Origin: Paenibacillus antarcticus
Lineage (GTDB): Bacteria > Bacillota > Bacilli > Paenibacillales > Paenibacillaceae
Length of the DNA stretch: 64,000 bases
Direction of reading: 5' to 3'
Assembly (NCBI RefSeq): GCF_001637225.1
Contig: NZ_LVJI01000035.1
Span: 62,001-126,000 of the forward strand
In this document: positions 1-7,540 of the stretch, piece after piece
Numbering within the stretch: position 1 is the first letter of the stretch
Layout: every line of letters starts with the position of its first letter
Translations under genes and position numbers: made by a program
The notes under the pieces: generated by a model
What the model was told of the DNA's origin: nothing
The model's input: the letters and a program-made list of their open reading frames with translations, nothing else
Databases searched by the model: none

Positions 1-141
1 GCGCATATCTAAAGGACAGTTCACAATTGAATTCACTATCGCTTCTTTTTCAATAATGATATAACGAATTCCTTTTTCTTGAAGTGCAAGTCCAGTGCTT
101 AAGCCACAGGGTCCTCCACCGATAATGATAACATCGTACAT
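1..141 (-). CDS. ypdA: YpdA-type NAD(P)/FAD disulfide reductase, N-terminal part only
   Basis: The first 47 codons read leftward from ATG at 141 and run off the window edge. The protein opens MYDVIIIGGGPCGLS, a Rossmann dinucleotide motif with the Cys after GGGP that marks the YpdA family, putative bacillithiol-disulfide reductases. The next segment, IVNSIVNCP, matches where YpdA proteins read VVNSIYNYP. AAGGAGTG lies 8-15 bases upstream of the ATG and supports the start. Family knowledge: these flavoproteins use NADPH to recycle oxidised bacillithiol in the cytoplasm. A generic thioredoxin-reductase-like flavoprotein is the alternative, since the catalytic half is outside the window. Confidence 0.8.
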   Translation of the reverse strand, partial: MYDVIIIGGGPCGLSTGLALQEKGIRYIIIEKEAIVNSIVNCPLDMR

Positions 142-205
142 TGTTTGACACTCCTTATGTAGTTTCCATGTTTGATTAGTATTTTGTATCATGCCCAGAT
201 CATAT

Positions 206-220
206 CACAATATGATTGTG
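206..220. promoter_or_regulatory. Inverted repeat, candidate operator
   Basis: CACAAT-ATG-ATTGTG is a perfect 6-3-6 inverted repeat in the gap between the leftward ypdA-like gene and the rightward YdcZ gene. Its position suggests an operator, possibly for the Crp/YeiL-like regulator encoded at 817. It is not the canonical TGTGA-N6-TCACA site, so the assignment is inference. Confidence 0.3.
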
Positions 221-345
221 TAATAACTTCTTTTCACTAGAAGATTAAATTCTCGGTATTTATTCGTTTAGGACATATGTCCTTCCCATGATGCACGAAT
301 ATATCATTTAATGAAGTAAAGAAATTGATTTAAGGAGAGAGACTT

Positions 346-771
346 TTGAGAGGAATTATATTTGCGTTATTTGGAGGTGCCTTTATTACACTCCAAGGTG
401 TAGTGAATGCACGAATTAGTCAAGATATTGGGACGTGGCAAGCGGCGACGATAACCCAGTTCACGGGATTCATTGCTGCCTTGGTTATCCTGATGTTCGT
501 CCGAGACGGGAAATGGCAGGGATTTAAGCAAGTAAACCCATTATATTTGATGGGCGGAGCCTTTGCGGCGATTATTATTTTCAGTGATGTCACAGCGATT
601 CAGCAGATCGGGGTTACGCTTACGATATCTGCGCTATTGATTGCTCAACTGGGTCTGACCTTTATAATTGATATTAAGGGATGGTTCGGGGTACAGAAGC
701 AGAAAATGAGAGTACCACAGTTCATTGGCATTGGTATGATGATTGCTGGTGTGGTGATTCTAGGATTTTAA
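346..771 (+). CDS. YdcZ (DUF606) family small DMT transporter, copy 1
   Basis: A 141-aa integral membrane protein with four to five hydrophobic segments. It resembles the YdcZ/DUF606 half-size members of the drug/metabolite transporter superfamily: small Gly/Ala-rich helices, N-terminal GGAFITLQGVVNARI, and a closing hydrophobic MMIAGVVILGF. The start is TTG, chosen because TAAGGAGAGAG sits just upstream. A regulator follows 45 bp downstream and a second YdcZ protein lies beyond it, so the two half-transporters may form a heterodimer. The substrate is unknown. Confidence 0.8.
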   Translation: MRGIIFALFGGAFITLQGVVNARISQDIGTWQAATITQFTGFIAALVILMFVRDGKWQGFKQVNPLYLMGGAFAAIIIFSDVTAIQQIGVTLTISALLIAQLGLTFIIDIKGWFGVQKQKMRVPQFIGIGMMIAGVVILGF

Positions 772-816
772 AATTTTTAATGTTAGTGGTTAAGGACAGG
801 AGGTAAATTTCGAGTC

Positions 817-1515
817 ATGAAAGAAATAAAAGATCATGTGCAACTAGATCATTATTTGCATACACATCACATAGATTCCGTATTTAATGAGCAATTATTG
901 CCGTATTTATCGTTGTATAGCTATGATCAAGGGGAACTGATCTGTTCCCAAGGGGAACATTCGGAGGTTCTTTATGTTCTTGTGAAGGGGAAAGTTAAAA
1001 TTTATACGACTTCGCCTGAGGGCAAAAAACTTATTCTTTCTTTTAAGAAACCGCTTGAGATCATCGGGGATATTGAATACGTACAGGAAATTAACATTAT
1101 CAATACGGTTGAGGCAGTATCATCAGTTCATATGATCTGTATTGATTATCGTTGGTTAAGAAAATACGGAAGCGATCATGCGCCATTGCTACAATTTCTA
1201 CTGAGCATCATTACACGGAAGTTTCATCTTAAAAATAATGCCATGAGCTTCAATTTGATGCATTCGGTGGAAGTTCGATTGGCAAGTTATCTATTGTCTG
1301 TTTCATTCAATGGATCCGAATCTCTTAATCAAGGGCAACAAAGTATCGTCAATATAAGGGATGCAGCGAACTTTATTGGAACCAGTTATAGACATCTGAA
1401 TCGGGTTATCCTACAATTCTGCACAGAAGGTCTGATTGAGCGAAATAAAGGGTTCATTTTTGTTAAAGACAAGGAAGGTTTAAGTAGGCTCTCAAGTCAC
1501 AATATCTATGAGTAA
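817..1515 (+). CDS. Crp/Fnr family transcriptional regulator, YeiL-like
   Basis: A 232-aa protein with an N-terminal cyclic-nucleotide-binding-type beta barrel (about residues 25-125, including GELICSQGEHSEVLYVLVKG), a long dimerisation helix, and a C-terminal winged helix around RDAANFIGTSYRHLNRVI. It resembles YeiL-type members of the Crp/Fnr family. The barrel lacks an obvious cAMP phosphate-binding RxS cassette and there is no N-terminal Cys cluster of the FNR type, so the effector is unclear. AGGAGGT precedes the ATG. Lying between two YdcZ transporter genes, it probably regulates them. Confidence 0.85.
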   Translation: MKEIKDHVQLDHYLHTHHIDSVFNEQLLPYLSLYSYDQGELICSQGEHSEVLYVLVKGKVKIYTTSPEGKKLILSFKKPLEIIGDIEYVQEINIINTVEAVSSVHMICIDYRWLRKYGSDHAPLLQFLLSIITRKFHLKNNAMSFNLMHSVEVRLASYLLSVSFNGSESLNQGQQSIVNIRDAANFIGTSYRHLNRVILQFCTEGLIERNKGFIFVKDKEGLSRLSSHNIYE

Positions 1516-1562
1516 GCGTAAGATTTCATTAGAATAAATCAGCATATGGGAGAATAAATGGT

Positions 1563-2018
1563 ATGATGCTAGGACTCGTATTGGCAGTTATCGCAGGTTC
1601 ACTGGTTAGTTTGCAAAATATTTTTAATAGTAAGGTGAATGAACGCGCGGGGTCTTGGGCGACAACGACATTGGTATTAGGTATGGGATTCTTGGCTTCA
1701 CTAACGTTCGGTCTGATTTTTGAAGGGAAAGAAATGTTTAACTTGCACAATACGCAGCCATGGTACTGGTTCAGTGGCTTGATCGGTGTTGGTGTGGTTA
1801 TCTGTATGGTACAGGGGATGAAGCTACTGAGTCCTACGTATGCCATCGCTATCGTTCTAACATCGCAGCTTGGGTTCGCTTTATTATGGGACTCACTAGG
1901 ATGGTTGGGACTAGATAAGGTTCCATTTACAATTAGCAAGTTGGTAGGTGTGTTGGTCATCGTAGGTGGGATCTATGTATTTAAATTAGGCGGTGGAGAG
2001 AAACAGAGGGCGTCTTAG
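1563..2018 (+). CDS. YdcZ (DUF606) family small DMT transporter, copy 2
   Basis: A 151-aa membrane protein homologous to the protein at 346-771. It begins MMLGLVLAVIAGSLVSLQNIFNSKV and has the same helix layout, ending in LVIVGGIYVF plus a short polar tail. The start ATG at 1563 lies behind GGGAG at the usual distance, although ATG 1566 is also possible. DUF606 proteins are often encoded as adjacent pairs; here the pair is split by the Crp-like regulator, and all three genes run the same way with short gaps. The pair may act as one transporter. Confidence 0.8.
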   Translation: MMLGLVLAVIAGSLVSLQNIFNSKVNERAGSWATTTLVLGMGFLASLTFGLIFEGKEMFNLHNTQPWYWFSGLIGVGVVICMVQGMKLLSPTYAIAIVLTSQLGFALLWDSLGWLGLDKVPFTISKLVGVLVIVGGIYVFKLGGGEKQRAS

Positions 2019-2058
2019 TTGACTACTTAAGTAAGTTTACGAAAATGGAGTGATGATT

Positions 2059-2775
2059 TTGAAGAATTACCAGACGTTATTATTTGATGTAGACGACACA
2101 CTATTAGATTTCGGTGCAGCGGAGAGATTAGCGTTATGCTTGCTATTTGAGGAACAAGAAATGCCATTAACCAGTGAAATAGAAGCTCATTATAAAAGAA
2201 TAAATCATGGTCTATGGAGGTCTTTTGAAGAAGGGGAAATGAATCGTTATGAGGTAGTGAATACGCGATTTTCAATTTTATTTAAGGAATACGGTCAAGA
2301 AGTTGATGGATCCTTACTGGAAAAGAAGTATCGTAGCTACTTAGAAGAGGGGCATCAGCTTCTTCACGGTGCTTTTGAATTGATAACAGCTCTACAACAT
2401 CAATATGACTTATATATTGTTACGAATGGTGTTTTCAAGACTCAGGATAGACGTTTACGTGATTCAGGTTTACACACGTTATTTAAAGATGTTTTTGTGT
2501 CAGAGGACACAGGCTTTCAAAAACCTATGAGGGAATATTTCGATTATGTCTTTGCAAGAATCCCTAATTTCACTGTGGAAAAGGGATTGATTATTGGAGA
2601 TTCCTTAAGCGCGGATATTAAAGGTGGGCAGCTAGCAGGGTTAGATACATGTTGGTTCAACCCGAACATGTTACTCAATAACACTGGGATTGTGCCAACT
2701 TATGAAATCCAACATCTCGATGAGTTGTATAAGATTTTGAATGTTGAGAAAGAAACGGTGGCTGTCAGCTCGTGA
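2059..2775 (+). CDS. HAD hydrolase, YjjG/YfnB-type pyrimidine nucleotidase
   Basis: A 238-aa haloacid-dehalogenase-superfamily phosphatase. Motif I is FDVDDTLLDF near the N-terminus, motif II is the Thr of IVTNGVF, motif III is the Lys of GFQKP, and motif IV is GDSLSADIKGG. This spacing and the whole-protein similarity fit YjjG-type noncanonical pyrimidine nucleotidases, which dephosphorylate nucleoside monophosphates in the cytoplasm. I chose TTG 2059 (MKNYQTLLFD) because GGAG at 2047-2050 is well spaced for it; GTG 2050 and ATG 2053 lie on or too near that site. Confidence 0.85.
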   Translation: MKNYQTLLFDVDDTLLDFGAAERLALCLLFEEQEMPLTSEIEAHYKRINHGLWRSFEEGEMNRYEVVNTRFSILFKEYGQEVDGSLLEKKYRSYLEEGHQLLHGAFELITALQHQYDLYIVTNGVFKTQDRRLRDSGLHTLFKDVFVSEDTGFQKPMREYFDYVFARIPNFTVEKGLIIGDSLSADIKGGQLAGLDTCWFNPNMLLNNTGIVPTYEIQHLDELYKILNVEKETVAVSS

Positions 2776-2837
2776 TTGTGTCCTGAAGATCGAAGTATCG
2801 TTAAAGTAATCCTTACCCTTGGGTAAGGATAATAAAT

Positions 2838-2880
2838 GAGCAGAAATGACATCCTACATGAGATGATTTTTCTGCTCTAT
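2838..2880 (+). terminator. Intrinsic terminator after the YjjG-type gene
   Basis: GAGCAGAAA (2838-2846) pairs with TTTCTGCTC (2869-2877). A separate 22-bp palindrome (ATCCTTACCC-TT-GGGTAAGGAT, 2809-2830) sits just before it. Confidence 0.55.
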
Positions 2881-2886
2881 TATGTG

Positions 2887-3270
<384 letters not shown>

Positions 3271-3292
3271 GATGTTCCTCCGATTTAGATGT

Positions 3293-3335
3293 TATAGGTA
3301 CTTTAAAGTACCTATATTACTTTTAAGTACGTACT
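3293..3335. promoter_or_regulatory. Palindromic operator pair between hxlR and aldo/keto reductase
   Basis: A perfect 24-bp palindrome centred on TTTAAA occupies 3293-3316, with arms TATAGGTACT and AGTACCTATA. A second perfect palindrome, AGTACGTACT, is at 3326-3335; the centres are 26 bp apart. Both lie in the divergent gap, which fits HxlR dimer sites controlling both genes. Confidence 0.65.
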
Positions 3336-3492
3336 ATTCTTTTTGTCTGATTTCATCTATCATAGCACTTGTAGCCATTGATGACTATAACTCAAATACG
3401 TAAGTTGGTTTGATAGGTGGGATATTTCATACTGCATTATATTTTGTTAGTATGTGGATTTATAAAATATTAATTAGATGGAGGAAAATATA

Positions 3493-4335
3493 ATGGTAAA
3501 GAATTTGCAAGATACAACAACGTTGCATAATGGTGTGAAGATGCCTTGGTTTGGATTAGGTGTATTTCTAGTGGAGGAAGGTCCTGAACTTGAAAATGCT
3601 GTGAAAACGGCAATCAAGAATGGCTATCGAAGTATTGATACAGCTGCTATTTATGGAAATGAAGAAGGTGTTGGTAGAGGGATTCGCCAAGGGATGGAAG
3701 AAGCGGGTATTTCTAGAGAAGAACTTTTCATCACATCGAAGGTATGGAATGCTGATCTAGGTTATGAAGCAACTATCGCTGCTTATGAGACAAGTTTAAG
3801 TAAATTGGGATTGGAATATTTGGATCTGTATCTGATTCATTGGCCTGTAGCGGGTAAGTTCAAGGATGCTTGGAGAGCTTTGGAGACGATCTATAAAGAG
3901 GGGCGCGTAAAATCAATCGGTGTAAGTAACTTCCTTATTCATCAACTCGAAGAACTAATGAAAGATGCGGAGATTAAACCAATGGTGGATCAAATGGAAC
4001 ATCATCCACGTTTGACTCAAAAGGAACTTCAAGCATTTTGTAAAGAAAATGGCATTCAATTTGAAGCATGGTCTCCATTAATGCAAGGTCAGTTATTAGA
4101 TAATGTGGACTTAAAAGAAATTGGTGATAAATACGGGAAATCCATTGCCCAAGTGATCTTACGTTGGAACTTACAAAATGGCGTCGTAACGATACCGAAA
4201 TCAACGAAAGAACATCGTATCATTGAAAATGCATCTATTTTTGATTTTGAGTTGACTAGAGAAGATATGGAGCGTATCGATGGATTGGATCAGAATCTTC
4301 GAGTGGGTCCAGACCCAGATAATTTCGATTTCTAA
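3493..4335 (+). CDS. yvgN: Aldo/keto reductase, YvgN-like (glyoxal/methylglyoxal reductase type)
   Basis: A 280-aa NADPH-dependent (beta/alpha)8 oxidoreductase. The catalytic tetrad is visible: Asp49 and Tyr54 (SIDTAAIYGNEEG), Lys83 (ITSKVWN) and His116 (YLIHWP); the C-terminal phosphate-binding motif is IPKSTKEHRI. Length and sequence closely track Bacillus subtilis YvgN, which reduces reactive carbonyls. The upstream in-frame ATG at 3478 is rejected because GGAGG at 3480-3484 is the ribosome site for ATG 3493. It is divergent from an HxlR regulator with a strong palindrome between, suggesting induction by electrophiles. Confidence 0.9.
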   Translation: MVKNLQDTTTLHNGVKMPWFGLGVFLVEEGPELENAVKTAIKNGYRSIDTAAIYGNEEGVGRGIRQGMEEAGISREELFITSKVWNADLGYEATIAAYETSLSKLGLEYLDLYLIHWPVAGKFKDAWRALETIYKEGRVKSIGVSNFLIHQLEELMKDAEIKPMVDQMEHHPRLTQKELQAFCKENGIQFEAWSPLMQGQLLDNVDLKEIGDKYGKSIAQVILRWNLQNGVVTIPKSTKEHRIIENASIFDFELTREDMERIDGLDQNLRVGPDPDNFDF

Positions 4336-4362
4336 CCATCTGACAACGCGACATATATAAAC

Positions 4363-4406
4363 AGAACAATCCCTTTTATTTCTTTGCAAATAAAGGGGAT
4401 TGTTCT
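4363..4406. terminator. Intrinsic terminator after aldo/keto reductase
   Basis: AGAACAATCCC-TTTTATTT pairs with AAATAAAGGGGATTGTTCT across a short loop, giving a long AT-rich stem. Confidence 0.75.
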
Positions 4407-4467
4407 ATATTATGAACCCCAATAGATCAGAGTAACGTAATAAGAAAACACATCGGGAGGGTATTTC

Positions 4468-5262
4468 ATGGAACTACATTTAAAAGGGAAAACGGCATTG
4501 GTTACAGGATCTACAGCTGGTATTGGTAAAGCAATCGCTATATCTTTAGTTGCAGAAGGTGCGACAGTTCTTATTAATGGACGCAATGAACAGAGAGTGA
4601 GCCAAACGATTCATGAAATTCAAGAACAATATCCAGAGGCTATTCTTCAATCAGCAGTAGCTGATTTAGGAACAGAACAAGGATGCCAGGAGATGATTAA
4701 GAAATATCCGGAAGTAGATATTCTGATAAATAATCTTGGAATATTTGAGCCGGCAGAATATTTCGATATCCCTGATGAAGAATGGTTTAAATTCTTTGAG
4801 GTCAATATAATGAGTGGCGTTCGCCTTACAAGGCACTACCTTAAATCAATGATTCATAATCAGGAGGGGAGAATCGTCTTTATTGCCAGTGAGGCAGCTA
4901 TTATGCCATCTCAGGAAATGGCTCATTATAGTGCAACCAAGACGATGCAACTCTCACTCTCTCGCAGTTTAGCTGAGCTAACCAGAGGGACGAACGTGAC
5001 TGTGAATACGATTATGCCTGGTTCTACGCTAACGGAAGGGGTGGAGACGATGTTAGATACTCTTTATCCTGGTGATCATTTGACGCTCGAAGAAGCAGAA
5101 AAGCGATTTATGAATGAAAATCGTCCAACGTCCATTATTCAAAGGCTTATTAGACCCGAAGAAATAGCAAATCTCGTTGTCTTTTTAAGTAGTCCACTAT
5201 CATCAGCTATTAATGGTTCTGCATTGCGAATTGATGGGGGACTTGTGCGTAGCGTGTTTTAA
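4468..5262 (+). CDS. SDR family oxidoreductase
   Basis: A 264-aa classical short-chain dehydrogenase. The cofactor motif is TGSTAGIG (residues 13-20); the other core residues are Asn113, Ser141, Tyr154 and Lys158 (HYSATK), and the C-terminal INGSALRIDGG segment is typical. Arg39 after the second beta strand suggests NADPH preference. TCGGGAGGG precedes the ATG. It follows the aldo/keto reductase but is separated from it by a terminator. The substrate cannot be read from the sequence. Confidence 0.88.
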   Translation: MELHLKGKTALVTGSTAGIGKAIAISLVAEGATVLINGRNEQRVSQTIHEIQEQYPEAILQSAVADLGTEQGCQEMIKKYPEVDILINNLGIFEPAEYFDIPDEEWFKFFEVNIMSGVRLTRHYLKSMIHNQEGRIVFIASEAAIMPSQEMAHYSATKTMQLSLSRSLAELTRGTNVTVNTIMPGSTLTEGVETMLDTLYPGDHLTLEEAEKRFMNENRPTSIIQRLIRPEEIANLVVFLSSPLSSAINGSALRIDGGLVRSVF

Positions 5263-5299
5263 TAGTGGAGCTAACATTAGCGCTTTGATTATCCGCTGA

Positions 5300-5350
5300 A
5301 CTGAGCAAATTTCAGGTATCTATTCCTGTGGTTTACTCGGTTTTTCTTTT
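5300..5350 (+). terminator. Intrinsic terminator after SDR gene
   Basis: ACTGAGCAAA pairs imperfectly with TTTACTCGGT; an inner CAGG/CCTG stem extends it and the tract TTTTTCTTTT follows. Confidence 0.65.
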
Positions 5351-5355
5351 GTATT

Positions 5356-5393
5356 AAAACACGAAAAGAAAATTTCTTGTTCGTGTGTTTTCT
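5356..5393. terminator. Second tandem terminator-like hairpin
   Basis: AAAACACGAA pairs with TTCGTGTGTTTT with a two-base bulge, and AAGAAA/TTTCTT continues the stem inside. Confidence 0.5.
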
Positions 5394-5922
5394 TGATAAT
5401 GCTATGTAATTACATAAGTACTAGGGTTGCATGAATTGAAGTGAAGATATTGAATGTTTATGCGTATAAATGTTATTCAGTATAAGGGATTGTCAATAAC
5501 ATGGTATGAAAGTCAGGGGAATGACACACTTGTTATATCATGCGCATTTATCATACTTTCCTGTAATTCCTAAAGCATTTGGTATTTTTTTAGGGTCTCA
5601 TCACTTGCTTCAGTGAACTTGGATTTTACAGTTATGGTCGTTTATCTAGTGATGAAATAATTATTCAGTACGATCATTTTTATGTATATATATACTTATG
5701 CTTTTACTGACAAATCTATATTTATATACTGAAAGTTTGGCTTTTCTATCAAAGTACAGATACTTAAATTTTGTGCCAATAATGTGTCTCTTAATTATTT
5801 ATAAGGTCATTTTTAGCTTTATAAGGAAGAAATTGCATGGTACTATCAAAGGATACAAATAGTTTCTTTGTTATTAATTGTCACATGTTTAATAAAGTAG
5901 CACCTATCAAGGGGGGGCAGTC

Positions 5923-6240
5923 ATGACTAAAGAAGTGCACAACGAAGCATTCAAAAGAATAGAAAAAGGCTATCAAATTTTAGGGAAGAGGTGGTCGGGG
6001 CTAATCATTTATACGTTGGTTGATGAGCCAAAGCGATTTAGTGAAGTGCATGCGCGTATACCTGTATTAAGCAAAAGAATGCTGAATGAGCGGCTGAAGG
6101 AACTTGAAGATTGCGGTATTGTAATACGAAATGTGATTTCTGACCGCCCTGTGCGGATAGAATATTCTTTAACTAGAATGGGTACTGAATTAGCAGTTGC
6201 TCTAAAGCCAGTTGAAGTATGGTCTAATAAATGGTTATAG
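5923..6240 (+). CDS. HxlR family winged-helix regulator (second)
   Basis: A 105-aa HxlR protein: ILGKRWSGLIIYTLVDEPKRFSEV, then SKRMLNERLKELEDCGIV and the wing IEYSLTRMG. The final turn ends VWSNKWL, a usual HxlR ending. A run of seven G at 5911-5917 forms the ribosome site. Its only central Cys sits in the EDCG turn. It is upstream of, and in line with, the SDR at 6568 and the MFS pair, and several GTTACTT repeats lie between, so it may control that group. Confidence 0.87.
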   Translation: MTKEVHNEAFKRIEKGYQILGKRWSGLIIYTLVDEPKRFSEVHARIPVLSKRMLNERLKELEDCGIVIRNVISDRPVRIEYSLTRMGTELAVALKPVEVWSNKWL

Positions 6241-6250
6241 TATACATGCG

Positions 6251-6290
6251 AAAAGCAGTTCTTCTTGATAAAGAGATGAACTGCTTTTTT
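6251..6290 (+). terminator. Intrinsic terminator after second hxlR
   Basis: AAAAGCAGTTC pairs with GAACTGCTTTTTT, stem plus T-tract. Confidence 0.85.
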
Positions 6291-6384
6291 ATATGGACTC
6301 TTTAATATGTTTGTGATTAAGATGTGTTATTTTTATGATATCTTTGTGTTATATTTCACATTATTGACACAATAGATTATTGGG

Positions 6385-6526
6385 GTTACTATGGTTACAT
6401 AAAGTAACTTAAATAAAAAAAGTTACTTCGATTAATTTAGTTTTAACAGGTACAAACATGCAGTCCGGACTCGTAGAAGTCTATAATGCAACAGGGAACA
6501 TGTAGTTACTTCAAAATTAATTTAGT
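6385..6526. promoter_or_regulatory. Repeated GTTACTT boxes upstream of SDR gene
   Basis: AAGTAACTT (6402-6410) and AAGTTACTT (6420-6428) form an inverted repeat, with further GTTACT at 6385-6390 and AGTTACTT at 6504-6511. In addition AGTTACTTC-(N)-TTAATTTAG occurs twice as a direct repeat (6421-6440 and 6504-6525). No gene is seen in this 327-bp gap. The layout suggests a multi-site operator, perhaps for the HxlR protein encoded upstream. Confidence 0.5.
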
Positions 6527-6567
6527 CGTTTGATACTTATAAATTATTTTGCTATAAAGGGGATTGA

Positions 6568-7326
6568 ATGATGAAAAAGCTTGAAGGAAAAATCGCCATC
6601 CTTACTGGCGCTGCTGGTGGTATTGGTAAAGGAATGGCAACTGCTTTCGTAAAAGAAGGAGCAACCGTTGTTATTATCGACTTGAATGAAGAAGCTGGTA
6701 AGCAAACCATTAAGGAATTACAGGAGTATGCACCGGAATCCATTTTCATTCAGGCAAATCTTGCAGAACATGATAAATTAGCTGGTATTGTTAAACAAGT
6801 TGCTGATAAGTTCGGCAAATTAGATATCTTAGTAAATAATGCGCATGCATCAAGAATGAATTCAATCGCTGAAACAACACAAGCGGATTTTGATCTATCC
6901 TTCAACACAGGATTTTATCCAACATTCTACTTCATGCAAGCAGCACTACCTTACTTAAAAGAAACACAAGGGAAAATCATTAACTTTGCATCTGGTGCTG
7001 GAATTAACGGAGATGTAAATCAGATTTCTTATGCTGCAGCAAAAGAAGCTATTCGTGCAGCTACACGTGTAGCTGCAAATGAATTCGGTCCATTTGGTAT
7101 CAATGTTAACATCATTGCCCCAATTGCTAAATCACCTGGATTGATTGAATGGGCAGAGAAAAACCCAGAGTATTATCAAGGTATGCTAGCTAAGATCCCT
7201 ATGAGAAGACTTGGTGAACTTGAAAGTGATATCGGACGTGTTGCGGTATTCCTAGCAAGCGAAGATTCTGATTATATTACGGGTCAAACGATTATGGTAG
7301 ATGGCGGTTCTATTAAATTACGCTAA
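6568..7326 (+). CDS. SDR family oxidoreductase
   Basis: A 252-aa short-chain dehydrogenase with TGAAGGIG (residues 13-20), Asp38 after the second strand (VVIIDLN, suggesting NAD(H)), NNAHAS in place of the usual NNAG, Asn113, Ser142, Tyr155 and Lys159, and the ending TGQTIMVDGG. AAAGGGG at 6556-6562 supports the first of two adjacent ATGs. The substrate is not evident. Its codon choice looks biased toward that of well-expressed genes, as in the two MFS genes that follow, which may export or import its substrate. Confidence 0.88.
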   Translation: MMKKLEGKIAILTGAAGGIGKGMATAFVKEGATVVIIDLNEEAGKQTIKELQEYAPESIFIQANLAEHDKLAGIVKQVADKFGKLDILVNNAHASRMNSIAETTQADFDLSFNTGFYPTFYFMQAALPYLKETQGKIINFASGAGINGDVNQISYAAAKEAIRAATRVAANEFGPFGINVNIIAPIAKSPGLIEWAEKNPEYYQGMLAKIPMRRLGELESDIGRVAVFLASEDSDYITGQTIMVDGGSIKLR

Positions 7327-7360
7327 TTTATCTTTAACTAATCATATGAATTATTGAATG

Positions 7361-7387
7361 GAATGCCCTTTCCTATAAAGGGCATTC
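7361..7387. terminator. Hairpin after SDR gene
   Basis: GAATGCCCTTT-CCTAT-AAAGGGCATTC is a perfect 11-bp stem; the T-tract is weak. Confidence 0.6.
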
Positions 7388-7540
7388 ATATTGTAATGCA
7401 AAGATTAGTAGGAATTATTTCAAAAACAATTATTCAAGCTGTATTTTTTTTTGCAAAAATAGCTCTCAGATACGGATTTAAAGCTATCTGTGAAATATAA
7501 AAGACAACAATATAGATAAGTAGAAGAATGGGGATGCAAC

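Larger units (their letters stand above)
5263..5922. other. 660-bp intergenic stretch, two terminators then AT-rich DNA
   Basis: The first 130 bp hold two tandem terminator-like hairpins. From about 5400 to 5900 the DNA is AT-rich. I found no ORF with a convincing ribosome site on either strand, no tRNA and no clear repeat. It may hold a degraded gene or an untranslated RNA. Confidence 0.5.

Noticed and set aside
1529..1960. 143-codon leftward frame opposite the second YdcZ gene
   Set aside because: Shadow of a real membrane-protein gene; low-complexity Pro/Thr/Ile composition and no ribosome site.
5521..5616. Short ORF starting MTHLLYHAHLSYFPVIPK
   Set aside because: The G-rich stretch touches the ATG, leaving no spacing for a ribosome site, and nothing resembling a family was recognised.
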